NCBI GenBank assembly: GCA_035620975.1
Contig: DASPFV010000245.1
Span: forward strand, 49,233-113,232
From: DASPFV01 sp035620975
GTDB lineage: Bacteria > Acidobacteriota > Vicinamibacteria > Vicinamibacterales > 2-12-FULL-66-21
Direction of reading: 5' to 3'
DNA length: 64,000 nt
In this document: positions 1 to 7,359 of the stretch, piece by piece
Layout of the letters: each line of letters starts with the position of its first letter
How positions within the stretch are numbered: position 1 is the stretch's first letter
Position numbers and translations under genes: made by a program
The notes under the pieces: model-generated
Database searches by the model: none
What the model saw: only the letters and a program-made list of their open reading frames with translations
What the model was told of the DNA's origin: nothing

Positions 1-403
1 TGCCGCTGCCGTGCCCGGACAGGATGAGCATGTGCCGATAGTCCGCACCGCTCGCCCCTGACTCGTTCTGCGCCCACTCGACGAAGCCCACCAGCGCGTC
101 GATGTTCCCCGCGTTGGTTTCCGGCAGCAGGCCGGCCCGGTAGTGCTCGATCCGCGTGCCGTCGCCGCTGGGGACCTGGTTGAAGTCGTAGCGCTGGGTG
201 GCGATCCCCGTGGCGCTGGGGTCCAGCTGCGCCACGATCCGGTCCCCTCTGGGCGGGCCGGTTCGCTGGAGATCCTGCAGGGCCGCAACCATGTGCTCCG
301 TCAGGTTGTTGTCGCCCGCGAGGTAGAGCATGACGAGCCAGGGCCGCCCGGGATTGGCGATCTCCGGGTCCCGGTCCTCCGAATTGGGGGGCATCACTGA
401 CAT
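1..403 (-). CDS. Clostripain-family (C11) cysteine peptidase, N-terminal part only
   Basis: This reading frame is cut by the left window edge, so only about 134 N-terminal residues are visible. It starts at ATG 403, preceded by a strong GGAAGGAG ribosome site 8 nt upstream. The visible protein has the family hallmarks: a first beta strand followed by LYLAGDNNL near residue 27, and MLILSGHGSG at the edge, whose His matches the catalytic His of the C11 caspase-like fold. The catalytic Cys would lie beyond the window. No signal peptide is evident; the N-terminus is short and polar. It is divergent from the phosphatase gene at 656 and shares a 252-bp intergenic region containing an inverted repeat. 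The family call is fairly secure; substrate is unknown. Confidence 0.8.
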   Translation of the reverse strand, partial: MSVMPPNSEDRDPEIANPGRPWLVMLYLAGDNNLTEHMVAALQDLQRTGPPRGDRIVAQLDPSATGIATQRYDFNQVPSGDGTRIEHYRAGLLPETNAGNIDALVGFVEWAQNESGASGADYRHMLILSGHGSG

Positions 404-522
404 GACGACCGCTCCTTCCGAACGCGGCAGGGTGGCTGCGGTTCTTCGGCTCGACGCCGCCTCCCGCACGTCGGCGTCCAGGAGGCCTGTCGGACTTCGT
501 CAATGAATGGCACCTGCGGCCG

Positions 523-602
523 ATTCGTTTCGAGTCCTGCCGCGCTTCGATTCGTGAGTCTAGTCCTGCCGTCTGTCCCCCGCAACCGGACGCGAAACGA
601 AT
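523..602. promoter_or_regulatory. Long inverted repeat in divergent intergenic region
   Basis: The 252 bp between the two divergent genes contain ATTCGTTTCG at 523-532 and its exact reverse complement at 593-602. Extending inwards gives 15-bp arms (523-537 and 588-602) with one mismatch. A partial third copy of the ATTCGT core lies at 550-555. Widely spaced arms in a shared promoter region suit a pair of operator sites; the binding protein is not known. Confidence 0.35.
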
Positions 603-655
603 TCGAGCCTGCACCCATATGAGGGTGAACCGCATCCCAGGAGTGACCGGACGCC

Positions 656-1471
656 ATGGATCCGACCCCTCACACTTCGCCGCGCCTCGGGAGCCAGGAT
701 GCCGTCGTCCTGGTGGCGACGCCCGGACGCCGGCGGGAGGCGGTCGGGAGCCCGCGCCCGGTCATGTCCCCACCGATGTATGTGGGGGATTTCGTTCAGG
801 CGGCCGCTGCCACGCGACCGTGCCGGGCGATCGGCGGCGACTTCTTCGACTACCTGGACACGGGCCTGGAGTTCCACGTCCTGCTGGGCGATGCCTGGGG
901 AAGTGGCACCCCCGCCGCGCTGCAGGCGGCGCTCATCCAGGGCATCCTCGCCGGGGATGTCGAGCGCGGCACCGGCGCGGCGCGACTCGTCAGCCAGCTC
1001 AACCAGGCGCTGTGCCGACGCCGCATGGGCGACCGGTATGTGACGCTTTTCTACGCGGTGATCACCCGTGACCGTCGCTTCACCTACTGCAACGCGGGAC
1101 ACTACCCGCCGATGCTGTTCAGGGACTCGAAGGTCCGCCGCCTCGGAGCGGGCGGCCTCCCACCGGGCCTCGTCGACGACGCGCGCTACGAGGAGGAGTC
1201 GCTCTTTGTGGAGCCGGGCGATACCCTCGTGGTCTTCAGCGACGGCCTCGCGCGAGCGTCGAACGGCACAGGGAAGTTCGGCGTCGCGCGGATTCAGCAG
1301 ATCGTCTCGGCCCATCGCGGCCGAACGCCGGCGACGATTGTCGAGCGGCTGATGGGCAGCGTGCGCGAGTTCACGGACGGCAGCCGCCAGCGCGACGACA
1401 TCACCGCATTCGTCGCGAGATATTCCGGCGAGGCCCGGAGGGACCATGGATATCACCCTGCGCCAGCGTGA
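656..1471 (+). CDS. SpoIIE/RsbU-type PP2C protein serine phosphatase
   Basis: This 271-residue protein is a PPM-family phosphatase that would dephosphorylate an anti-anti-sigma (STAS) partner in a partner-switching module. The metal-binding acidic motifs are all visible: GGDFFDY near residue 60, LLGDAWGSG near 80, FSDGLA near 195 and DDIT near 250. YCNAGHYPP is the conserved strand after motif 2. There is no PAS, GAF, HAMP or membrane segment: only about 45 low-complexity residues precede the catalytic domain, so input must come from a partner. The ATG at 656 has an AGGAG 12 nt upstream; a shorter start at MSPPMYVGDF is possible. Its 3' end overlaps the STAS gene by 26 nt, implying translational coupling. 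Confidence 0.88.
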   Translation: MDPTPHTSPRLGSQDAVVLVATPGRRREAVGSPRPVMSPPMYVGDFVQAAAATRPCRAIGGDFFDYLDTGLEFHVLLGDAWGSGTPAALQAALIQGILAGDVERGTGAARLVSQLNQALCRRRMGDRYVTLFYAVITRDRRFTYCNAGHYPPMLFRDSKVRRLGAGGLPPGLVDDARYEEESLFVEPGDTLVVFSDGLARASNGTGKFGVARIQQIVSAHRGRTPATIVERLMGSVREFTDGSRQRDDITAFVARYSGEARRDHGYHPAPA

Positions 1472-1838
1472 CGAGATCACGATCCTCGACCTGAAGGGCA
1501 CCGTTCATTGCGGCGACGGGGATCGTGAGCTCGAGGCCGTCATCACCGATCTGACGATCCGTGGCTGCACCAGCCTGGTGATCAACCTGAAGGACGTGAC
1601 CCATGTCGACACGATGTGTCTCGGGGTCATCATCGCGGCGCAGTTGCGACTGCAGCGGCGTCAGGGTGTGGTGCTGCTGCTGGAGACGCCGCCGCGAATC
1701 CGCCATATGCTGCGGATCGCCCGGATCGACGAGTTCCTGCTGACGTGCGAAACGGAGGCCGATGCGATCCGGGCGCTCCGCGCCGCCGGCAGCTCGTCGC
1801 GCGGCGGCGGCGCACCGGGGCGCCTCGTCGACGCCTGA
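1446..1838 (+). CDS. STAS-domain anti-sigma factor antagonist
   Basis: A 130-residue single STAS domain protein, the likely substrate of the overlapping phosphatase gene. The SpoIIAA/RsbV fold is recognisable from ITILDLKGTV (residues 11-20), LVINLKDVTHVD (44-55) and LGVIIAAQ (59-66). The phosphorylatable Ser of the usual D-S-S-G-L-G motif is Thr56 here (D-T-M-C-L-G), which could still be phosphorylated. No kinase-type anti-sigma factor or sigma factor gene is next to it, so the third partner of the switch lies elsewhere. The C-terminal 20 residues are Gly/Arg-rich and probably disordered. Confidence 0.85.
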   Translation: MDITLRQRDEITILDLKGTVHCGDGDRELEAVITDLTIRGCTSLVINLKDVTHVDTMCLGVIIAAQLRLQRRQGVVLLLETPPRIRHMLRIARIDEFLLTCETEADAIRALRAAGSSSRGGGAPGRLVDA

Positions 1839-1893
1839 AGGAGACGTGACACGGAGTTCGCCAGGCGTGTGAAAAAGGAAAGGACGTAGAATC

Positions 1894-1920
1894 CTCGGAG
1901 ACCGCGATCGGCTCTCCGAG
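1894..1920 (+). promoter_or_regulatory. Perfect 8-bp hairpin abutting the lgt start codon
   Basis: CTCGGAGA at 1894-1901 pairs perfectly with TCTCCGAG at 1913-1920 around an 11-nt loop, ending directly at ATG 1921. The purine-rich AAAGGAAAGGA that could serve as ribosome site lies just 5' of the stem (about 1874-1884), too far from the ATG unless the stem forms. A folded spacer or translational control is inferred, not shown. Confidence 0.4.
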
Positions 1921-2940
1921 ATGGCCGGACGTTATATCCACGACATCGATCCCGTGCTCGCAGACGTCGCCGGGGTGCATCTCTGGTGGTACGGTCTTGG
2001 TTTTGCCCTGGGTTTTCTGTCGCTGCACCGTTTCCTGATGGGCGATCGCGGTCGACTCGGCCTGTCAGCGCGCGATGTCTGGTCGCTCTCCATCCTGATG
2101 GCGGCCGGCATCCTGGCGGGAGGCCGGGCCGTCGAGGTGGCGTTCGACGAGTGGCCGTTCTATCGCAACCACGTCAGCCTGATCCCGGCTTTGTGGCTTG
2201 GAGGCATGGCGACGCATGGGCTTCTCATCGGCGCGGCCCTGTCGGCGGCGCTCTTCGCCCTGCTCTGGAAACGGCCCTTCCTGCCGCTCGCCGACGCGCT
2301 CGTCATCCCCGGCGCCTTTCTGATGGGCGTGGGCCGGATCGGGAATTTCATCGACGGACAGATCGTCGGCAGCGTGACCGACGTCTTCTGGGGCGTCAAG
2401 TTCCCGTACGCCGACGGCTTCCGCCACCCGGTCGTGCTGTACGACGGGGCGAAGAACCTGCTGCTGATTCCCTACCTGCTGCACGTCCGGCGGACGAACC
2501 CCACGCCGGGAGCGGTCGCGGCGCGGTTCGTGTTCTGGTACGCGTTCGCGCGTGTCTTCATCGATCTCTTCCGCGACTACCCGACGCACCGGCTCGCACT
2601 GGGTACGGGACAGACGCTGAACCTCGTCATGGCCGCGATGGGCGTCGTACTGCTCGTGCGCTCCCGGTTACGTCGTCTGGGCCGGTTGAAGCACGCGAAC
2701 AGCGATCCATTCGGAGTGCGACCGCGTGCCGAGGCCCGTCCTCTGCTCCTGCAGCGCATCGGGTTCGCATGCCTGCTGGTGTTTTCGCTCACGATCCCCA
2801 GCAACTGGACGCAGAACGTCCCGATCAGGTACTCCGGCCGCCACCCCGGGCTGGCGCACTCGTCGTTCTACCCCGACATCGACTGGCCGCCCCCACCGGC
2901 AGTCGGCGCCGCGCCAGTCCCGCCGGCGCCCGGACGCTGA
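1921..2940 (+). CDS. lgt: Prolipoprotein diacylglyceryl transferase
   Basis: Lgt transfers diacylglycerol from phosphatidylglycerol to the lipobox Cys of prolipoproteins, the first step of lipoprotein maturation in the inner membrane. Family signatures seen are HLWWYGLGFALGF (about 20-32), THGLLIGA (98-105), and the Lgt signature GRIGNFIDGQIVG (137-149, where Asp replaces the usual Asn of NFING/E). RFVFWYAFARVFIDLFRDYP near 200-220 is the conserved late helix. At 339 residues it is longer than the usual 260-300 because of an extra hydrophobic segment (about 277-292) and a Pro-rich tail. Several lipoproteins in this window (CoxB, BON protein) would be clients. It stands alone, convergent with the VWA gene. 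Confidence 0.93.
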   Translation: MAGRYIHDIDPVLADVAGVHLWWYGLGFALGFLSLHRFLMGDRGRLGLSARDVWSLSILMAAGILAGGRAVEVAFDEWPFYRNHVSLIPALWLGGMATHGLLIGAALSAALFALLWKRPFLPLADALVIPGAFLMGVGRIGNFIDGQIVGSVTDVFWGVKFPYADGFRHPVVLYDGAKNLLLIPYLLHVRRTNPTPGAVAARFVFWYAFARVFIDLFRDYPTHRLALGTGQTLNLVMAAMGVVLLVRSRLRRLGRLKHANSDPFGVRPRAEARPLLLQRIGFACLLVFSLTIPSNWTQNVPIRYSGRHPGLAHSSFYPDIDWPPPPAVGAAPVPPAPGR

Positions 2941-3013
2941 GCGTATCCGGGCCTGGCTCTGGCTCGCGGAGGGCCTGATGATGTCGCGAGGGCCTTGCCC
3001 CGGCATTCTCCAG

Positions 3014-3988
3014 CTAATATGCGCCGTTGCTTCCCGGCCGCTCCCGCGGGGCGACGTAACTCTTCCGCGCCCGCGGCGTCAGGCCGCGCTCCGAGAGGCG
3101 AACGTCGATGTCGTGCACCTTGCCGTCGCGCTTCGGCGGGACGAAGCCGAGCAGATACTGGCTGTGGAGCTCGTCCGCCACACGGGCAAAGGCCGCGCCG
3201 AGATCCTCGCCGAAGCCGATTTCCGCGTAGCCGCCGCCGGTCTCCTGCGCCACGCGCGCGAGACCGGGATCCGGCAGGTCGGCCGTCAGCATCGCGTGGA
3301 GGCTGCCGCGGCCGATTCCGGGGGGAGCCTGCCGCGCGCGCCGACTGCGCATCCCGACGGCGTATACCATGACGTCGTCGGCGCGTGCGCGGTCGATGAT
3401 GTCGGCCTGACTCGAGACCTCCCGGCCGAACCCGATCGGCCCGCTGTCCTTCCCGTCGCTCAGGACCAGAATCACCGGCCGCTCGTCTCCGGTGTCCTCG
3501 AATGCGTCGAGCGCCTGGTCGAGGGCGCGCCAGAGCGGCGTGGGGGCATCGGGGTGAATCGACTCGGGAAGCGATCCCAGCAGCTCGCGCGCGTCACGTG
3601 TGAAGGCGGGAGCAATCGAGATCTCGTGGCCGAAGCTGCCGATGCGGGCGCGATCGTCGGGTCGGAGCCGGGCGACGAGCTGTTCCGCCGCGCCGCGCAG
3701 CAGCGGCAGGTTCCCCGACATGCTGCCGGAGACGTCGAGCATCAGAACCAGCCTGATCGGCTGGGGGCTGTTGTCGAAAAGGGTGATCGGCTGCGGCTTG
3801 CCCTCGTCGCGGACTTCGAACGCGTCCCTCGTGAGCGACGTGACCAGACGGCCGTCACGATCGGTGACCGTGACGAACACGCGCACGAGATCGGTGGTGC
3901 CGCGGAAGACCTGCGGTTGCGACGCAGCCAGTCCCCCGGCCCCGAGAACACACGCCACGAGCACGCCCGCAGCGGAGAACCGGACCAT
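3014..3988 (-). CDS. Secreted VWFA-domain protein, Acidobacterial type
   Basis: A 324-residue exported protein matching the VWFA-related Acidobacterial domain family. An N-terminal signal peptide (residues 1-23, ending ...LAAS) is followed by a strand-rich segment with VRVFVTVTDRDG, then a von Willebrand A domain starting LVLMLDVSGSMSG (about 80-92), an intact MIDAS D-x-S-G-S motif for divalent metal. The C-terminal HDIDVRL strand is also typical. ATG at 3988 is the first good start. The partner and function of this family are not established; multiple copies per genome are typical of Acidobacteriota, so this gene is a useful lineage marker. It is divergent from the glycosyltransferase gene and convergent with lgt. 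Confidence 0.88.
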   Translation of the reverse strand: MVRFSAAGVLVACVLGAGGLAASQPQVFRGTTDLVRVFVTVTDRDGRLVTSLTRDAFEVRDEGKPQPITLFDNSPQPIRLVLMLDVSGSMSGNLPLLRGAAEQLVARLRPDDRARIGSFGHEISIAPAFTRDARELLGSLPESIHPDAPTPLWRALDQALDAFEDTGDERPVILVLSDGKDSGPIGFGREVSSQADIIDRARADDVMVYAVGMRSRRARQAPPGIGRGSLHAMLTADLPDPGLARVAQETGGGYAEIGFGEDLGAAFARVADELHSQYLLGFVPPKRDGKVHDIDVRLSERGLTPRARKSYVAPRERPGSNGAY

Positions 3989-4079
3989 ACACGAGCTCCT
4001 TCGGCTTCAGACCAGGCGCACCTCCCGTCTTATCACGAGACGGGCAGGGGTGGAAGCGCCGGGCGTCGAAACGACTCTA

Positions 4080-4085
4080 TATAAT
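4080..4085 (+). promoter_or_regulatory. Consensus -10 box upstream of glycosylation operon
   Basis: TATAAT, an exact match to the bacterial -10 consensus, stands out in GC-rich DNA. Spaced 7 nt downstream is an in-frame TTG at 4092, so transcripts from here could be leaderless. I see no good -35 box at 16-18 nt upstream. Confidence 0.4.
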
Positions 4086-4091
4086 GGCCCG

Positions 4092-5309
4092 TTGTCTTCA
4101 GCGGACCCGCAGCTCTCCATCGTGGCCGTCCAACTCGAACGCACGACGGATCCGGCGGCGTACCTGGACCAGCTGCGAGGAGAGGTGGAAGCGCTCGGAG
4201 TGCCGAGCGAGACGATTGTCGTCCCTGCCGGCCGGCGAGGCTTCGGGTACGAGCTGCGCTCCGGGCTGAGGCAGGCCCGCGGAGCCTACATCATCACGGT
4301 CGACCCCGACTTCTCCGGGCCGATGACGTTCCTGGGCGATCTGTGGGCGCGCCGACACGAGGCGGAGGTCGTCATCGCCTCGCGCTACGTCGAGGGCAGC
4401 CGGGTCGCGATGCCCGCCTCGCGCCACGCGGGCAGCCGCCTGCTCAATATCGTCTTCCGCCGCGGTTTGAGCCTCGGTGTCCAGGACGGGTCGAGTGCCA
4501 TCCGGCTGTACCGCAGCGATGCCGTCAGATCGCTGCCGCTGCAGGCGGAGGACTACGACATTCTCCAGGAGGTGCTGGTGCGCGCGTACGCCGACGGCTG
4601 GCGTGTGCTCGAGATCCCGTTCCACTATGCGCCCAATCCCCAGGTGCCGTCGAAGGCGCACGCGGCGCTCGCCCGCGCGTACCTCCGGACGTTCTACAGG
4701 CTGTGGAAGCTGCGCAACTCGATCGCCGCCGCCGACTACGATTATCGCGCGCACGACAGCCCGATCCCCCTGCAGCGCTACTGGCAGCGGAGCCGCTACC
4801 GCCACATCGTCGAGCTGATCGAGGGGCAGGGCGCCGTGCTCGACGTGGGATGCGGGTCCAGCCACATCATCGGCGCGCTCCCGAGGGGCAGCGTGGCGCT
4901 GGACGTGCTGGTGAACAAGCTCCGGTTCGCCCGGCGGTTTCCGACGCCGCGCGTCCGCGCCTCCGGGCTGGCGCTGCCTTTCGCCTCGGAGCTCTTTCCC
5001 TGCGTGCTCTGCTCTCAGGTGATCGAGCACGTGCCGATGGTTCCCTCGATGATCGACGAGCTGTGCCGCGTGCTGAAGCCGGGAGGCCGTCTCGTGCTCG
5101 GGACCCCCGACTACGACCGCTGGGAGTGGGTCTGGATCGAGAAGGCGTACGCGCTGGCCGCACCGGGGGGCTATGCCGACGAGCACATCTCGCATTACAC
5201 GCGGAAGGGACTGCTCGAGCTCTTCGCCCGGCGTGGCTACGTGCACGAGGCGACGCGCTACATCCTGCGCGGCGAGCTGATCCTGGCGTTCCGGAAGCCG
5301 GCGCGATGA
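4092..5309 (+). CDS. GT2 glycosyltransferase fused to SAM-dependent methyltransferase
   Basis: The N-terminal half (about residues 1-215) is a GT2 glycosyltransferase of the polyprenyl-phosphate hexosyltransferase type: strand LSIVAV, GRRGFGYELRSGLRQA, then the acidic metal site VDPDFSG (D-x-D), VIASRYVEGS and QDGSSAIRLY. The C-terminal half (about 235-400) is a class I methyltransferase: LDVGCGSSHIIGALP (SAM-binding glycine loop), SQVIEHVP and LKPGGRLVLGTPDY. Such a fusion could glycosylate a lipid carrier and methylate the product. Start is uncertain: TTG 4092 fits the -10 box; GTG 4050 and GTG 4122 are alternatives in the same frame. It leads a four-gene same-strand block of envelope glycosylation genes. 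Confidence 0.82.
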   Translation: MSSADPQLSIVAVQLERTTDPAAYLDQLRGEVEALGVPSETIVVPAGRRGFGYELRSGLRQARGAYIITVDPDFSGPMTFLGDLWARRHEAEVVIASRYVEGSRVAMPASRHAGSRLLNIVFRRGLSLGVQDGSSAIRLYRSDAVRSLPLQAEDYDILQEVLVRAYADGWRVLEIPFHYAPNPQVPSKAHAALARAYLRTFYRLWKLRNSIAAADYDYRAHDSPIPLQRYWQRSRYRHIVELIEGQGAVLDVGCGSSHIIGALPRGSVALDVLVNKLRFARRFPTPRVRASGLALPFASELFPCVLCSQVIEHVPMVPSMIDELCRVLKPGGRLVLGTPDYDRWEWVWIEKAYALAAPGGYADEHISHYTRKGLLELFARRGYVHEATRYILRGELILAFRKPAR

Positions 5310-5328
5310 GACGCCGGCCTGCGCGAGC

Positions 5329-7359
5329 ATGAACGACAGCCGCCGGCTTGCCGTCCTGGTCGCCGCCTGCAGCCTCGCCCTCCTGGCGTCGCTCGCCGGT
5401 CCGCTCGCGACGGGCCGGGTCTTCGTCTACAACGATCTGTCGTGGTTCCATCTGCCCATGCGCCACCTGTTCCAGCAGGCGCTCGAGGCCGGAGACAGCG
5501 TGCTGTGGACGCCGGCCGTCTTCGCCGGGTTCTACCTGCACGGTGAAGGGCAGACCGGCGTGTTCCACCCGCTCCATCAACTGCTCTATCGGCTCCTCCC
5601 GCTCGGGCCGGCGTTCAATCTCGAGCTGCTCGTCAGTTATCCTGCGGCCTTCGCGGGCACGTTCTGGTTCCTGTGCCGGCTCGGGGTCAGCCGGGCCGCG
5701 GCGCTCTTCGGCGCCATGCTGTTCGCGTTCGGCGGCTTCAACCTGCTCCACCATCATCACGTCAACATGGTGGCCGTCGTCGCGCACCTGCCCTGGCTGC
5801 TCGCCTCGGCCGACGTCGCCATCGTCGACGAACGGCCGCGCGCGAGAACGCTGGCGCTCGGCGGCATGGCGCTGATCCTCGGCTCCGGAATCCTGCTGGG
5901 GTTTCCGCAGGGCGTCTGGTGGAACGCGCTGGCCCTCGCCGGGTTCGGAATGCTCCGCGCGAGGGAGAGCGGCCGCTGGAGGCGGCTGCTGCCGTGCGCG
6001 GGGGCCGCCGCGCTCGGAGTGCTGCTGGGCGGCATCCAGCTGCTGCCCTCCGCCGAGGCCGCGGCGCACTCGAGCCGCATGGACCTGTCGCGCGAGTTTG
6101 CGCTGACCTACTCGCTGCACCCGTTCAACCTGTTTCAGCTCTGGTCGCCGTACTTCTTCGCACGCGGTGCCTACAGCGTCAGCGATTACATGTGGTTCCA
6201 CGACTTCGGCATCTACTCGGGCGCGATTCTGCCGGTCGCCCTGATCTGGGTCTGGATTCGACGGGACGCGCTGCCCGAGCGGCGGGCCGTCGTCCTGGCG
6301 CTCACGGTCTGCGCGGCTGTCGCCCTGGTTCTCGCGCTCGGACGGTACGGCGGCCTCGCGGTGCTGTTGACCTACCTGCCGGTCATCCAGTCGTTCCGCG
6401 CGCCCGTTCGCTACATCGTCCTGATGCAGTTCGCGCTCGCGCTGGTGGCCGCTCTCGCCATCGACGACCTGCTCGCAATCGTGGGAGGACGCCGTGCGGC
6501 ACCACGGCGGCGGCTGACAGCGCTCTGGATTCCCGCGGCGCTCGGTCTGGTCACGACGCTGGCCCTGAACACGCAGCTGCTGGGCTACGGCAGGCACACC
6601 TTTGCGAGTGCCGCGGCAGCTTTCCCGGGCGCGGCAATCGCGGCGGCGGTCGCGCTGCTCGTCTCCCTGGCCGCCCGCCGTGTCCGCTGGGCCCTGCCCG
6701 CGCTGGTCGTGCTGACCACCATCGACCTCGCCGCGTGGGGAATCCTGTTCGTCTACCGCGAACCTCCACGGAGTATTCCGGAGCTGACGGAGGCGGCACC
6801 TCCGCCGCCGGAGGATCCGGCGCTCGCGTATGCGTTCGTGCCCGAGCGTGGACCCTTCCGCTCGGACATCCTCGTGCTGCGTGGATACCGCCTCACGTCG
6901 GGGTACGCCGGACTGTTCCCGGCGACGCGGCATCCGCTCGACAGTGACATCGCCCGCCGATTGTCGGGAACGCGATGGATCTTCACGGCCGACGGGACTC
7001 GGCATCACTTCGAAGGGGGAGCAGCGAGGGCGCGGCTGGTCGACGAGGAGGGATACGGCCCGACGGGAAGCGTGCGGCTCGTCCTCGATCGGCCGGGGCA
7101 CCTCGCCGCGGAGATCGAGACGCCCGGGAAGCGCATCCTCGCGTTCACCGAACGGTTTCACCCGGGGTGGTCGGCGACGGCCGCCGGCAGTCCCCTGCGG
7201 ATGGTGCGCGTCGAAGGCGACTTCCTCGGTTGTCTGGTCGACGCCGGCGCCAGCCGGGTGGATCTCCGGTTCATGCCGCGGAGCTTCGTGTACGGCGCGA
7301 TCGTCTCGACGCTCGGCGCCGTCCTGCTCGCGGGCGTTCTCGTGGTGCGGCTGCGATGA
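5329..7359 (+). CDS. YfhO-like multi-pass membrane protein
   Basis: A 676-residue polytopic membrane protein related to the YfhO family, which in other bacteria takes part in glycosylating cell-wall or lipid-linked polymers using polyprenyl-phosphate sugars. The N-terminal segment is a transmembrane helix, followed by FVYNDLSWFHLPM, the acidic extracellular loop motif of GT-C-like enzymes, and then about twelve hydrophobic helices to residue 480. A soluble extracytoplasmic beta-rich domain (about 490-650) and a final helix complete it. The gene lies 19 nt after the GT2-methyltransferase gene, and its stop overlaps the next ATG (ATGA at 7356-7359). Activity is inferred from family and context. 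Confidence 0.78.
   Translation: MNDSRRLAVLVAACSLALLASLAGPLATGRVFVYNDLSWFHLPMRHLFQQALEAGDSVLWTPAVFAGFYLHGEGQTGVFHPLHQLLYRLLPLGPAFNLELLVSYPAAFAGTFWFLCRLGVSRAAALFGAMLFAFGGFNLLHHHHVNMVAVVAHLPWLLASADVAIVDERPRARTLALGGMALILGSGILLGFPQGVWWNALALAGFGMLRARESGRWRRLLPCAGAAALGVLLGGIQLLPSAEAAAHSSRMDLSREFALTYSLHPFNLFQLWSPYFFARGAYSVSDYMWFHDFGIYSGAILPVALIWVWIRRDALPERRAVVLALTVCAAVALVLALGRYGGLAVLLTYLPVIQSFRAPVRYIVLMQFALALVAALAIDDLLAIVGGRRAAPRRRLTALWIPAALGLVTTLALNTQLLGYGRHTFASAAAAFPGAAIAAAVALLVSLAARRVRWALPALVVLTTIDLAAWGILFVYREPPRSIPELTEAAPPPPEDPALAYAFVPERGPFRSDILVLRGYRLTSGYAGLFPATRHPLDSDIARRLSGTRWIFTADGTRHHFEGGAARARLVDEEGYGPTGSVRLVLDRPGHLAAEIETPGKRILAFTERFHPGWSATAAGSPLRMVRVEGDFLGCLVDAGASRVDLRFMPRSFVYGAIVSTLGAVLLAGVLVVRLR

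Noticed and set aside
143..400. Plus-strand 85-codon frame at the left edge
   Set aside because: It lies opposite the clostripain-like gene, which has clear family motifs and a strong ribosome site; the plus frame has none.
2941..3013. Terminator between convergent lgt and VWA genes
   Set aside because: Some GC-rich pairing is possible (CTCGCGGAGG with later GCGAGGG) but the stem is imperfect and no T-run follows on either strand.
4867..7161. 764-codon minus-strand frame and other long antisense frames
   Set aside because: High GC content creates long shadow frames. These have Arg/Gly/Gln-rich composition, no domains, and oppose genes with strong motifs.
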